Of a stretch of 57,910 nt of DNA, positions 8,859 through 17,422 are shown one piece after another. The notes beneath the pieces were generated by a model. That model did no database searches, had not been told where the DNA came from, and saw only the letters and a list, made by a program, of their open reading frames with translations. Every line of letters begins with the position of its first letter. Position 1 is the first letter of the stretch. Source of the DNA: Arthrobacter sp. GMC3 (GTDB lineage: Bacteria > Actinomycetota > Actinomycetes > Actinomycetales > Micrococcaceae); contig NZ_PJIO01000019.1 in assembly GCF_002929305.1 (NCBI RefSeq), positions 1 through 57,910 on the forward strand, read 5' to 3'. Position numbers and translations under genes: made by a program.

Positions 8859-8890
8859 CGCCCGCGGCGTGAATCAAAACGTCGCGGGCG
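8859..8890 (+). terminator. hairpin after the 758-residue membrane protein gene
   Basis: Arms CGCCCGCGGCG (8859-8869) and CGTCGCGGGCG (8880-8890) pair with one mismatch around a 10-base loop. No T-run follows, so this is a likely but not classical terminator. Confidence 0.5.
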
Positions 8891-8899
8891 CTGCACAGA

Positions 8900-8905
8900 T
8901 AGAGT
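8900..8905 (+). promoter_or_regulatory. candidate -10 of the co-chaperone gene (leaderless)
   Basis: TAGAGT is followed by six bases and the ATG at 8912. No Shine-Dalgarno lies between them. Confidence 0.5.
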
Positions 8906-8911
8906 GAGTTC

Positions 8912-9853
8912 ATGAGCCAAAATAGTTCCGCCCCTGTCAACCCAACGCCCGGGATCAACCTTCGTGGCGCCGTCGACCTTTCCGCTCTCAAGAACCGGGC
9001 AGCGGCCCCGGCGCCAGGAGCCAACGGCGGGTCGCCCTACGCTGTTGACGTCAACGAGCAAAGCTTCCAGGAGTTTGTGGGCTTGTCCCAAAAAGTGCCT
9101 GTCGTCGTCGCTCTGGGATCGGGGCGCTCGAACCAGTCCGCGATGATCAACGCCATGTTGGAACGGCTCATGAACGACTTTGGCGGCAAGATCGCCCTGG
9201 GCCGGGTAGATGCCGACACCAGCCCGCAGATTGCCGCAGCCTTTGGTGTTGTCTCCCTTCCCACCGTGGTGGCCCTGGTCAAGGGGCAGCCAGTGCCCTT
9301 GTTTGAAGGTGACATGCCGGCGGAGCAGGTCAAGGAGTTGCTGGATGAGTTGCTAAAGGTTGCTGCCAGCAATGGGGTGACTGGCAACCTGGGCGGCGCA
9401 CCCGATCCCGGGGCAGCCGCGGCCCCGCCGCTGCCGCCCCTGCACCAGGCCGCCTATGACGCCATCGAGGCTGGCGATTTGCTTGCCGCCCAGGAGGCCT
9501 ACGAAAAGGCCTTGGCGGAGAAGCCGAACGACGCCGACGCCAAGGTTGGGCTGGCACAGGTTCACCTCATGCGCCGTACAGCCGAACTGGACGTGGATCA
9601 GGCACAGTCGTTGCGGACGCGTGCTGCGCAGGACCCTGACGATCTCGAAGCCCAGCTGGCGGTGGCGGATTTGGATGTTACCGGCGGCCATGTGGAGGAC
9701 GCTTTTGCCCGCATCGTGAAGTTCATTTCACTGCATTTTGGCCCCGAGAGGGAAACCGCCCGTGTGCGCCTGCTGGAACTTTTCGACGTGATTGGCGTCA
9801 GTGACCCCCGCGTCTCCGTCTCACGCCAGGCATTGGCCCGCGCACTGTTCTAG
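8912..9853 (+). CDS. thioredoxin-fold / TPR co-chaperone (YbbN/CnoX-like)
   Basis: This 313-residue protein has a thioredoxin-like domain at about 45-150 (VPVVVALGSGRSNQS, GRVDADTSPQIAAAFGVVSLPTVVALVKGQP). A tetratricopeptide region follows at about 178-300 (AYDAIEAGDLLAAQEAYEKAL). The redox CxxC is absent: SGRSNQS occupies that place and has no cysteine, so it cannot be a thiol oxidoreductase. In E. coli the YbbN (CnoX) homologue also lacks a classical CxxC and hands substrates to GroEL or DnaK; a holdase role here is inferred. It stands between two hairpins and is probably monocistronic. Confidence 0.85.
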   Translation: MSQNSSAPVNPTPGINLRGAVDLSALKNRAAAPAPGANGGSPYAVDVNEQSFQEFVGLSQKVPVVVALGSGRSNQSAMINAMLERLMNDFGGKIALGRVDADTSPQIAAAFGVVSLPTVVALVKGQPVPLFEGDMPAEQVKELLDELLKVAASNGVTGNLGGAPDPGAAAAPPLPPLHQAAYDAIEAGDLLAAQEAYEKALAEKPNDADAKVGLAQVHLMRRTAELDVDQAQSLRTRAAQDPDDLEAQLAVADLDVTGGHVEDAFARIVKFISLHFGPERETARVRLLELFDVIGVSDPRVSVSRQALARALF

Positions 9854-9868
9854 CCCGCCGCCAGCGAC

Positions 9869-9930
9869 AACCCGCAAAACAGTCCAGCAACGCCGCTTCG
9901 CAGGGCGTTTTGCCAGACGTTTTGCGGGTT
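9869..9930 (+). terminator. strong hairpin terminator after the co-chaperone gene
   Basis: Perfect 12-bp arms AACCCGCAAAAC and GTTTTGCGGGTT enclose an inner AACGCC/GGCGTT stem. A T-rich stretch (GTTTGCTTT) follows. Confidence 0.75.
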
Positions 9931-9985
9931 GTTTGCTTTGAAAATGTAATCCTTTCGGATGGGCTGTGTGCGTCACCACAGTTGT

Positions 9986-9991
9986 TAGTGT
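9986..9991 (+). promoter_or_regulatory. candidate -10 of the ABC exporter operon (leaderless)
   Basis: TAGTGT lies six bases before the ATG at 9998. No ribosome-binding site is visible. Confidence 0.4.
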
Positions 9992-9997
9992 TGCAGT

Positions 9998-10801
9998 ATG
10001 ACCGAGATTTCTCCTCTTAGACTTGATGCCCCGGCCGCTTCCCCCAAGCCCCCGGCGCTGTCCATCCGCGGATTACGCAAACACTTCGGCGCCAAGGTCG
10101 CCGTTGACGGTATTGACCTGGATGTCCCCGCGGGCTCCTTTTATGGGCTCGTTGGCCCCAATGGCGCCGGGAAGACCACCTCGCTGTCCATGGCCACGGG
10201 ACTGTTGCGTCCGGATGCAGGCGAGGTTTGGGTGCACGGGGTGGATGTGTGGGCACGACCGCTCGAGGCCAAGAAACTCATGGGCTTGCTGCCCGACGGA
10301 GTGCGCCTCTTCGACCGGCTCACGGGTGAACAGCTCGTCACATATGCGGGGTTGCTGCGCGGCATGGACAAGGACACCGTGGCACACCGTGTCCAGGACC
10401 TTTTGTCTGTCCTTGATTTGGCCAAAGATGCTGGCACGTTGGTGGTGGACTACTCAGCCGGCATGACCAAGAAGATCGCCCTTGCTGCGGCCATGATCCA
10501 CGCCCCCAGCCTGCTGGTGTTGGATGAACCCTTTGAGTCAGTGGACCCGGTGTCGGCCGCGAACATCCGCGACATCCTCACCGACTACGTCAACTCCGGC
10601 GGTACCGTCATTGTCTCCAGCCACGTCATGGACTTGGTCCAGCGCATGTGCGATCACGTGGCAGTCATTGCCGGGGGCCACGTTTTGGCCGCTGGCACGG
10701 TGGATGAGGTCCGTGGCGGGCAGAGCCTGGAAGATAAATTTGTGGAATTGGTCGGCGGCCGGAACCAGAGTGCGGGGTTGCAATGGTTGCGCACCTCCTA
10801 A
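9998..10801 (+). CDS. ABC transporter ATP-binding protein
   Basis: A 267-residue nucleotide-binding subunit. Walker A is GPNGAGKTT at about 53-61, the signature is the variant DYSAGMTKK rather than LSGGQ, Walker B is LLVLDEPFESVD, and the switch His lies in VSSHVMD. Variant signatures of this kind are typical of drug or bacteriocin-type exporter ATPases in Gram-positive bacteria. The downstream permease overlaps by 19 bases, so the pair should be co-translated and form one transporter. The exported substrate cannot be inferred. Confidence 0.88.
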   Translation: MTEISPLRLDAPAASPKPPALSIRGLRKHFGAKVAVDGIDLDVPAGSFYGLVGPNGAGKTTSLSMATGLLRPDAGEVWVHGVDVWARPLEAKKLMGLLPDGVRLFDRLTGEQLVTYAGLLRGMDKDTVAHRVQDLLSVLDLAKDAGTLVVDYSAGMTKKIALAAAMIHAPSLLVLDEPFESVDPVSAANIRDILTDYVNSGGTVIVSSHVMDLVQRMCDHVAVIAGGHVLAAGTVDEVRGGQSLEDKFVELVGGRNQSAGLQWLRTS

Positions 10802-12366
10802 GGCTCAAGCTCACGCTCCTACGCAATTCACTCAAGCGCAGCACCATGCAGATCGTTGGGCTTGTCTTTGCCGGAATCTACGGTCTAGGCTTACTGGTCA
10901 TGGTGCTGGTGGGGCTCGCCGCGCTTGGTGCCGCCGAGCCGGAAACAATCGGCATGGTGACGGTTTTGGCGGGCTCGGCTGTTTTCCTTGGCTGGCTGGT
11001 GGTGCCCGTGGTGGCCTCGGGCCTGGACATGACCTTGGATCCTGCCCGGTTTACCACCTTTGCCATTCCCATGAAGAGCCTCCTGGTGGGCCTTGCCCTC
11101 TCAGGGTTCATCGGCATACCCGGGGCTGTGACCTTGCTGGCCGCCCTTGGCACCGCCGCCTCGTGGTGGCGCAACCCGCTGGCCGGAATTGTTGCCCTGC
11201 TGTGCGGTGCCCTGGCGGCGCTGACGTGCATCGTTGCTTCACGGGCCATCACCGCTGCCAGCACCAGCCTGGCCTCTTCCCGGCGGTTCAAGGACCTTAG
11301 CGGTATTGTTCTGCTCGTCCCTTTGATGTTTCTAGGACCCATCATCGGCAGTGTCTCCTCGAGTATCAATGATCTCTCGGACTATCTGCCGTCCTTGGCC
11401 AACACGCTTTCTTGGACACCGCTGGGTGCCGTTTGGGCAATCCCCGCCGAGGTAGCCAAGGGCGCCTACGGCGTGGCCGGGCTCAAATTCGTCATTGCCC
11501 TGGCCACCGTGGCATTACTGGCCTGGATCTGGAAAGTTTGTCTCGCCAAAGCCCTCGTGACCCCTGCCTTCGCTGGCGGAACCCGGCGAGCCGCCGGCAA
11601 GATGGGCTTCTTTGCCTGGTTCCCGCAAACTCCTGCTGGCGCAGTGGCTGCCCGCTGCCTTACGTATTGGATCCGCGATCCGCGCTACAGCGCCGGGCTG
11701 ATCGTGGCCCCACTGTTGCCGTTGGTGCTCGTATTCGCTGGCAGCCAGGCCGGTGGGCTGGGCTCCGTGGGCACCATCTTGGGCTATGGTGGCGCGTTCG
11801 CGGCATTCATGATTGCCTGGAGCATTTCCTCTGACATCTCCTACGACAACACGGCGTTCGCGCTACACCTGGCCACCGGACTTTCGGGCCGGGCGGACAG
11901 GGCAGGGCGTGTCGTGGCTGCCGCCGTCCTGGCCCTTCCCTTGGGCCTGATGTTCATCGTGGCGGGAGCTGTCGTCTCAGGGAGCTGGGCGGCCTTCCCG
12001 GCCATGCTGGGTTTGATGCTAGGCGCCACGGGTGCCGGCCTTGGCCTGGCCAGCATCTTTTCAGCCCGCTTCATCATGAATGTGGCTTTGCCGGGGGAGA
12101 GCCCCATGAAGTCCAAACCTGGCAACAACTTCTCCGCAGTCCTGATCCAGCTGGCCGGATTTGGCGGGGCGGGTTTGCTGTGTGTGCCCGTCGGCGCCCT
12201 TGTTGTCACCGCCGCGGTCACCGGTGTGCCGCTTTTTGGCTGGCTGGCGATGGTGGCCGGATTGGTGCTGGGGGCCGGCTACCTGGTTCTGGGGATTCGC
12301 TGGGGGGCCAAGGAATATAACAGGCGCGGACCGGAATTGTTGCTGGCTGTTTCGGTAGATCGCTGA
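10783..12366 (+). CDS. ABC transporter permease, about 12 membrane segments
   Basis: A 527-residue, very hydrophobic protein that partners the ATPase upstream. The start MVAHLLRLKLTLLRNSLKRS, lying inside the end of the ATPase gene, gives a basic cytoplasmic N-terminus before the first helix (about 22-45). Roughly twelve hydrophobic segments follow, with a possible duplication into two six-helix halves around the central KMGFFAWFPQTPAGAVAARCL region. No extracellular domain of note. Large single-chain permeases like this usually work as homodimers with a homodimeric ATPase; that is family knowledge, not visible here. Confidence 0.85.
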   Translation: MVAHLLRLKLTLLRNSLKRSTMQIVGLVFAGIYGLGLLVMVLVGLAALGAAEPETIGMVTVLAGSAVFLGWLVVPVVASGLDMTLDPARFTTFAIPMKSLLVGLALSGFIGIPGAVTLLAALGTAASWWRNPLAGIVALLCGALAALTCIVASRAITAASTSLASSRRFKDLSGIVLLVPLMFLGPIIGSVSSSINDLSDYLPSLANTLSWTPLGAVWAIPAEVAKGAYGVAGLKFVIALATVALLAWIWKVCLAKALVTPAFAGGTRRAAGKMGFFAWFPQTPAGAVAARCLTYWIRDPRYSAGLIVAPLLPLVLVFAGSQAGGLGSVGTILGYGGAFAAFMIAWSISSDISYDNTAFALHLATGLSGRADRAGRVVAAAVLALPLGLMFIVAGAVVSGSWAAFPAMLGLMLGATGAGLGLASIFSARFIMNVALPGESPMKSKPGNNFSAVLIQLAGFGGAGLLCVPVGALVVTAAVTGVPLFGWLAMVAGLVLGAGYLVLGIRWGAKEYNRRGPELLLAVSVDR

Positions 12367-12529
12367 CACTGGATAAGGTTAGAGCTACACAGCAGATGCA
12401 AGGCAATAGCGCCCTGTCCGCCAGCCAGTCAATGGCAGGTGTTGACGGGGCGTCGTTGCACTTGGGCCCATCTGTGAACAAGCTCAAAGGCGCACCGCAC
12501 CTGGAAGCCGAGAAAGGAAGCGTGTTTTT

Positions 12530-13312
12530 ATGGAGGTCATCATCCTCCCGAGCAGCAAAGAAATTGGGGCGCTTGCCGCCGACGCCATCGAGGCCTTGGT
12601 GCGTAACAAGCCCAACGCCGTCCTCGGGCTGGCCACAGGTTCCTCTCCGCTGCCCATTTATGACGAGCTGGCCCGCCGGCATGACCAGGACGGTCTCAGC
12701 TTCGAAGGGGTGAGCGGGTTCGCGCTGGATGAGTACGTGGGCCTGCCCGTTGGCCACTACGAGTCCTACCGTGAGGTGATTCGACGCGAGTTCACCAACC
12801 GTGTGGACGTGGCGGCCGATAAGGTGCACGGACCGGATGGTGCGGCCGATGACATTCAGGGTGCCTGTGAGGGCTATGAGCGCGCCATTAAGGCTGCTGG
12901 CGGCATTGACCTGCAGATTCTCGGTGTCGGTACCAACGGCCACATCGGTTTCAACGAGCCAGGTTCCTCGCTGGCCTCGCGCACCCGCATCAAGACACTG
13001 GCCGAGCAGACCCGCCAGGACAACGCCCGCTTCTTCGACAACGTCGATCAGGTCCCCCATCATGTAGTGACGCAGGGCCTGGGCACCATCATGGACGCCC
13101 GGCACGTGGTCCTGGTGGCCTTTGGTGCTGGCAAGGCAGACGCGGTGCGTGACTTCGTCGAAGGCCCCGTCACGGCGTCGTGCCCCGCCTCGGTCCTGCA
13201 ATTCCACCCGCGTGCCACCATCATCATCGACGAGGCTGCCGCGTCCAAGCTCGCAGGGGCGGCCACCTACCGCCACGCCTTTGACAACAAGCCGGCCTGG
13301 CAAGGCGTCTAA
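12530..13312 (+). CDS. nagB: glucosamine-6-phosphate deaminase
   Basis: Converts GlcN-6-P to fructose-6-P plus ammonia, the step after NagA. The 260 residues match the family. Motifs are LATGSSPLPIYDEL (phosphate loop), FALDEYVGL (with the proton-relay Asp), GVGTNGHIGFNEPGSS (catalytic His and Glu) and the late VEGPVTASCPASVLQFH. The ATG has AAAGGAAG upstream, so this gene is leadered. A TAAGGT at 12374-12379 may be its -10, giving an untranslated leader of about 145 bases. It lies downstream of the ABC genes with a 163-base gap and is about 9.5 kb from nagA on the other strand. Confidence 0.95.
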   Translation: MEVIILPSSKEIGALAADAIEALVRNKPNAVLGLATGSSPLPIYDELARRHDQDGLSFEGVSGFALDEYVGLPVGHYESYREVIRREFTNRVDVAADKVHGPDGAADDIQGACEGYERAIKAAGGIDLQILGVGTNGHIGFNEPGSSLASRTRIKTLAEQTRQDNARFFDNVDQVPHHVVTQGLGTIMDARHVVLVAFGAGKADAVRDFVEGPVTASCPASVLQFHPRATIIIDEAAASKLAGAATYRHAFDNKPAWQGV

Positions 13313-13321
13313 AAAGCTGGG

Positions 13322-13374
13322 GAACGACGGCGGTGGGCGGGGTGTGTGATTAACTCCGCCCACCGCCGTCGTTC
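13322..13374. terminator. 19-bp perfect hairpin after nagB
   Basis: GAACGACGGCGGTGGGCGG (13322-13340) pairs perfectly with its complement at 13356-13374 around a 15-base loop. The next bases are TTCC. It is symmetrical and very stable, so it probably ends transcription from either side. Confidence 0.7.
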
Positions 13375-13476
13375 TTCCATGCTGGCACGCGGGAAACCGG
13401 TCCCATGGCAGAGGTTTTTGTGGGGGAAAAAGGATTCAAGGGCGGGCGCCTCGGTGAGTCGCAGCGCCGAAGACGC

Positions 13477-13482
13477 TAGACT
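13477..13482 (+). promoter_or_regulatory. candidate -10 of the DUF3039 gene (leaderless)
   Basis: TAGACT is followed by six bases and the ATG at 13489. Confidence 0.5.
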
Positions 13483-13488
13483 GGTTTC

Positions 13489-13812
13489 ATGAGCCTGCCA
13501 CCGGACCCCTTTGAAAACGATCCCCTTCACGGACCCGGCCAAACCGGCGGATCCACTGCCGTCATTGAGCGTCAGGAACTGCGCCAAGAGGTTGAACCGG
13601 GCGACAGCGAGCGCTTCTCGCACTATGTTCGCAAGGAAAAGATCATGGAATCGGCCATGACCGGTGACCCCGTTGTGGCCTTGTGCGGCAAGGTGTGGAC
13701 GCCCGGCCGCGATCCGAAGAAGTTCCCTGTCTGCCCCGACTGCAAGGCCATCTACGAGGGTATGAACCCCGAGGGCGGCAAGGGCAAGGGACCCAAGAAT
13801 CCCAAGAAGTAA
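13489..13812 (+). CDS. DUF3039 domain protein
   Basis: A 107-residue actinobacterial protein of unknown function. It is recognised by the conserved block SHYVRKEKIMESAMTGDPVV, ALCGKVWTPGRDPKKFPVC and PDCKAIYEGM. The cysteines (CGK ... C-x2-C) suggest a small zinc ribbon. The tail is Gly/Lys-rich (GGKGKGPKNPKK). It lies directly before the helicase gene, an arrangement common in Actinobacteria, but a hairpin with T-tail (13832-13857) separates the two, so they may be separately transcribed. Function not known. Confidence 0.88.
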   Translation: MSLPPDPFENDPLHGPGQTGGSTAVIERQELRQEVEPGDSERFSHYVRKEKIMESAMTGDPVVALCGKVWTPGRDPKKFPVCPDCKAIYEGMNPEGGKGKGPKNPKK

Positions 13813-13831
13813 AAGCACCAACAGCTGTTTC

Positions 13832-13857
13832 AAGGGCGCTGCACGGGCCCTTTTATT
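13832..13857 (+). terminator. Rho-independent terminator after DUF3039
   Basis: Stem AAGGGC/GCCCTT (13832-13837 and 13847-13852) runs into TTTTATT. Confidence 0.6.
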
Positions 13858-13914
13858 GGCGTGCCCACCAGCAGGGCGCGCATATGGAAGAAGTGATTTG
13901 ATGGCGGGAAATTC

Positions 13915-15687
13915 GTGACGGAAACATTGTTTGGTGGCCCGTCGCTACCTCCCGCTTACCCTGAGCGTGCCGCGTGGGGTACGGCTCAGAAGCTCCGTGC
14001 CTGGCAGAGCGAGGCCATGGCGAAGTACTTTTCGGATAACCCGCGAGACTTTCTTGCGGTGGCTACGCCCGGGGCCGGAAAGACCACGTTTGCCCTGCAT
14101 GTTGCCACGGAGCTGATCGCCCGTGGCACCATCAATCGCATCACCATTGTGACGCCCACAGACCACCTCAAGCGCCAGTGGGCCGATGCGGCCGCGAGGG
14201 TGGGCATCTCGATTGACCCGAACTTCAAGAATGCTGACGGCCGGCACGGCAAGGGCTTCATTGGCGTGGCGGTCACCTACGCGCAGGTGGCCAGCAAGCC
14301 GCTGCTGCACAGGGCCAAGACCGAGGCCGCGCGCACGCTGATCATTCTCGATGAGATCCACCACGGCGGTGACGCACTCTCCTGGGGTGATGGCATCCGT
14401 GAAGCTTTCGATCCCGCCGCGCGCCGGCTTGCCCTGACCGGGACCCCGTTCCGTTCGGACACCGCGGCCATTCCCTTCGTGGAGTACGCCGAGGACCGTG
14501 ACGGCATCCGCCGCTCGAAGGCCGACTACACCTACGGCTACGGCGAGGCTCTGAAGGACCACGTGGTCCGCCCGGTCATGTTCATGGCCTACTCGGGTGA
14601 GATGCGCTGGCGCACCAGTGCCGGGGAGGAAATGGCGGCCACGCTGGGCGCCCCCGTCACCAAGGACATCACCTCCCAAGCCTGGCGCACAGCCCTGAAC
14701 CCCACCGGCGAGTGGATTCCTGCCGTGTTGGCGGCGGCAGATAAGCGCCTCACCGAAGTTCGCCGGGCTGTGCCCGACGCCGGAGGCCTTGTCATTGCCA
14801 CGGACCACGAAGACGCGCGGGCCTATGCCGACCAGCTGAAGAAAATCACGGGCGAATCACCCACTGTCATTTTGTCCGACGACGCGAAGGCCTCCGATAA
14901 GATCGACGCGTTTTCCGCTGGCGAGAAACGCTGGATGGTGGCCGTGCGCATGGTGTCCGAAGGCGTTGACGTGCCGCGTCTGGCCGTGGGTGTCTACGCC
15001 ACCTCTACGGCAACGCCACTGTTCTTTGCGCAGGCGATCGGACGTTTTGTCCGGTCCCGTAAGCGCGGCGAAACGGCGTCGGTGTTCCTACCTTCGGTGC
15101 CCAACCTGATGGAACTGGCCAACCAGTTGGAGCTTGAACGCGACCACGCCCTGGACCGCCCTGATAATGACCCCGACGGTTTTATCGAAGAAGACGCCGA
15201 GATGGAGGAGGCCAACAAGAGCGAAAAAGCCTCCGACACCATGGAGAAATTCAAGTTTGAGGCCTTGGGATCCCAGGCATCCTTTGACCGGGTGCTGTTC
15301 GACGGCGGCGAATTCGGCACCGGCGGTGCAATCGGCAGCGACGACGAACTCGACTTCCTCGGCATCCCAGGGCTGCTCGACGCCGAACAGATGGGCGTCC
15401 TGCTGCGCCAGCGACAAGCGGACCAGCAAACGCGCCGTCGTCGCAAGGACGCAGCAGCGGAGCAGGCCCAGGAACCCGTGGTGATGGATCACCGCATGCT
15501 CATGGACATGCGCAATGAACTGGCCAAGAATGTCTCGGCGTGGAGTGCCCGCTCTGGAATGCCGCACGGCATGGTGCACAGCGAACTGCGCCGCATCTGT
15601 GGTGGGCCGGCCGTGGCGCAGGCCAATGAGCCCCAGCTGCAGCAACGCCTGAAGAAGCTGCAGGAGTGGTTCCTGGGGAAGAAGTAG
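13915..15687 (+). CDS. DEAD/DEAH-box helicase (SF2)
   Basis: A 590-residue SF2 helicase. Motif I is ATPGAGKTTFALH, motif Ia ITIVTPTDHLKRQW, motif II DEIH in LIILDEIHHGGDALSWGDG, motif III LTGTPFRSD. Motifs V and VI appear in VSEGVDVPRLAVGVYATSTA and FAQAIGRFVRSRK. The C-terminal 200 residues are acidic and probably helical and match no domain I know. The GTG at 13915 follows GGCGGGAA at suitable spacing; the ATG at 13901 hits a stop at once. Related proteins are core genes in Actinobacteria, whose exact role in DNA or RNA metabolism is not established. It ends convergent with the orphan gene at 15728. Confidence 0.88.
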   Translation: MTETLFGGPSLPPAYPERAAWGTAQKLRAWQSEAMAKYFSDNPRDFLAVATPGAGKTTFALHVATELIARGTINRITIVTPTDHLKRQWADAAARVGISIDPNFKNADGRHGKGFIGVAVTYAQVASKPLLHRAKTEAARTLIILDEIHHGGDALSWGDGIREAFDPAARRLALTGTPFRSDTAAIPFVEYAEDRDGIRRSKADYTYGYGEALKDHVVRPVMFMAYSGEMRWRTSAGEEMAATLGAPVTKDITSQAWRTALNPTGEWIPAVLAAADKRLTEVRRAVPDAGGLVIATDHEDARAYADQLKKITGESPTVILSDDAKASDKIDAFSAGEKRWMVAVRMVSEGVDVPRLAVGVYATSTATPLFFAQAIGRFVRSRKRGETASVFLPSVPNLMELANQLELERDHALDRPDNDPDGFIEEDAEMEEANKSEKASDTMEKFKFEALGSQASFDRVLFDGGEFGTGGAIGSDDELDFLGIPGLLDAEQMGVLLRQRQADQQTRRRRKDAAAEQAQEPVVMDHRMLMDMRNELAKNVSAWSARSGMPHGMVHSELRRICGGPAVAQANEPQLQQRLKKLQEWFLGKK

Positions 15688-15727
15688 TCACGGCAACCTT
15701 GGCGCCGGTGGCGTCAGGGCACTAGCC

Positions 15728-16678
15728 TCAGGGGATCGAGACGAAGGTTGTGTCGACGGTCATCTGCGTGAGCGCGCCGCCAAGGTTGCACCACAGCTTG
15801 AGGTCTTCCCCCGCTGACCGGGTGTAAGGGGCGGTACCGGAGAATTCCCTGACGTCTGCCTCGACACTCACCTGGGCGCTCACCCCGAAGACGTACTTCT
15901 TGCCCCGCTCCACGAGGAAGCGGGCCGACAATTGGTCCTTGGTGAATGAGACGGGGTACTGCTGCAACGAGTTCTCATCGGCGCTCCAGCTCTCGTAGTA
16001 GAAGACATTGACCCGGCCCACCTGCGGCAGCCGCTCCCACTGGTCACTGAGGGAATCTACCATCCAGCCCAGTAGGAAGAGCGTGCCGAAGTACCTTCCG
16101 TGGCACAACCCCGTCCGCCGGGTCGCCTTGGAGAAGTCTTGGTGGGCTTGACCGAGAACGTTCCCTTCGCCCCGCACGATCACCTGGGACACGGCGGCCG
16201 TCGGCGTGTACTCGATGGCGATTGTCGATGACGTTGTAGTGCGCGACTGGTAAGACGCGGGGGAGTCGTAGGCAAAGATTTGTCCGGTCCCATTGTTGGC
16301 CGTGTTGGGCGAACCGGCTGGATTCGTCCAGTCACGCTGAAAGACGTGGTCATGCGGGGGCGGGGTCACCCAATAATTCTTGTAGTCGGCCTCGCCGGGG
16401 ATGAACAGGTCTGGCGGCCACCGCAGGCGCATGATGGGGGAGTCCAGCTTGGTTGACCAGCGGAAGGTGAGGTCCCGCAGGGTGTCCAGATGGTTGTTCT
16501 CAAAGTGCTCGCTGATGCTCAGATCATGGATCTTGAGCAGGAGTTCGTCATCGAGCGGATCGAAATTTCCCGGGTATTCGAACTTCACATCTTGTTGCGG
16601 AGTGGCTTCGGCAACGGATTCTTCCTCTGGCATTTCGGGCCCCATTTCACGAGTGAAAATCCGGGCCGGACACTTCAC
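15728..16678 (-). CDS. hypothetical protein, no recognised domain
   Basis: Not recognised. This 316-residue protein has an acidic N-terminus (EMPEEESVAEATPQQD), then a soluble region rich in Trp, Tyr and beta-type segments (FRWSTKLDSPIMRLRWPPDLF, TTTSSTIAIEYTPTAAVSQV, YVFGVSAQVSVEADVREF). No signal peptide or membrane helix is apparent. The GTG at 16678 has AGGA five bases upstream; ATGs at 16645 and 16633 are alternatives. The beta-sandwich look of the C-terminal 100 residues suggests a binding or structural protein, which is only an impression. It is downstream of pncA on the same strand but 116 bases away. Confidence 0.6.
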   Translation of the reverse strand: MKCPARIFTREMGPEMPEEESVAEATPQQDVKFEYPGNFDPLDDELLLKIHDLSISEHFENNHLDTLRDLTFRWSTKLDSPIMRLRWPPDLFIPGEADYKNYWVTPPPHDHVFQRDWTNPAGSPNTANNGTGQIFAYDSPASYQSRTTTSSTIAIEYTPTAAVSQVIVRGEGNVLGQAHQDFSKATRRTGLCHGRYFGTLFLLGWMVDSLSDQWERLPQVGRVNVFYYESWSADENSLQQYPVSFTKDQLSARFLVERGKKYVFGVSAQVSVEADVREFSGTAPYTRSAGEDLKLWCNLGGALTQMTVDTTFVSIP

Positions 16679-16794
16679 CGTGATCCTGGTCCGGATGCGC
16701 CCGGCGCGGCGCCAAGGCGCACCTCCATGCTACGACGAGGGGGCACCGGCTGGCCATGGTTTCGACCCAACGGGCACCCCCTGACGGGATAGCG

Positions 16795-17412
16795 CTACTT
16801 GACCTCGACGCCCGCGTCCGTGAGTTCGTCGAGCGCTTCCTCGCTGGCGTCCTCATCCACGCCGGCAACATAGTCGCGCAAAACTGTGGTGTTGTAGCCA
16901 GCGGTGACGGCGTCAAGGGCCGTGGCACGGACACAGTGGTCGGTAGCCAGACCCACAATCACCACGTCCTGAACGTCGTTCTCGCGCAGCCAGTCATCGA
17001 GACTGACGGGGGTCTCGCCGTCGTCCTCGGCATCCTCATGGGCCTCGCGTTCGCCCACCTTGACCTCGTCCTCGGGGGCCAGCAAACCATCAAAACCGGA
17101 GTAGGCGGCGTCAAACTTGCCCTTGCGGAAATACGCATCGATGTCCTCGGTGTCCAGGTTGCGGTGCAGTGCGGCGCCCTTGGACCCGGCAACACAATGC
17201 ACCGGCCAGCTCTTGCGGAAATCCGGGGTTTCGGAGAAATGGCTTCCGGGGTCAATATGCCAGTCCTGTGTTGCCACGATGAAATCGAAATCGGGTGCCT
17301 CGGAAATGAGCTCGGTGATCTCTGCGGCGAGGTCCGCCCCGCCCTTGACGGGGAGCGCGCCGCCTTCGCAAAAATCGTTTTGCAGGTCCACGATGATGAG
17401 TGCCTTGGCCAT
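16795..17412 (-). CDS. pncA: nicotinamidase
   Basis: Hydrolyses nicotinamide to nicotinate for NAD salvage, and in relatives also activates pyrazinamide. The 205-residue isochorismatase fold has all catalytic and metal residues: D9 (VDLQNDF), D50/H52/H58 (QDWHIDPGSHF), K97 (YFRKGKF) and C160 (ATDHCVRATA). An acidic stretch (about 120-140, EREAHEDAEDDGE) lies between Lys and Cys. The gene starts 10 bases after the end of pncB, so the two form an operon running pncB then pncA, and the product of PncA is the substrate of PncB. High confidence. Confidence 0.94.
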   Translation of the reverse strand: MAKALIIVDLQNDFCEGGALPVKGGADLAAEITELISEAPDFDFIVATQDWHIDPGSHFSETPDFRKSWPVHCVAGSKGAALHRNLDTEDIDAYFRKGKFDAAYSGFDGLLAPEDEVKVGEREAHEDAEDDGETPVSLDDWLRENDVQDVVIVGLATDHCVRATALDAVTAGYNTTVLRDYVAGVDEDASEEALDELTDAGVEVK

Positions 17413-17422
17413 GGGGTGTCCT

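Noticed and set aside
12218..13363. 381-codon open frame on the minus strand opposite nagB
   Set aside because: nagB on the other strand has every family motif. The minus frame gives no recognisable domain and is a codon-bias shadow of high-GC DNA.
16738..16782. Possible terminator hairpin after pncA
   Set aside because: Only the AGGGGG/CCCCCT arms pair, with a 33-base loop and no T-run, so it is too weak to call.
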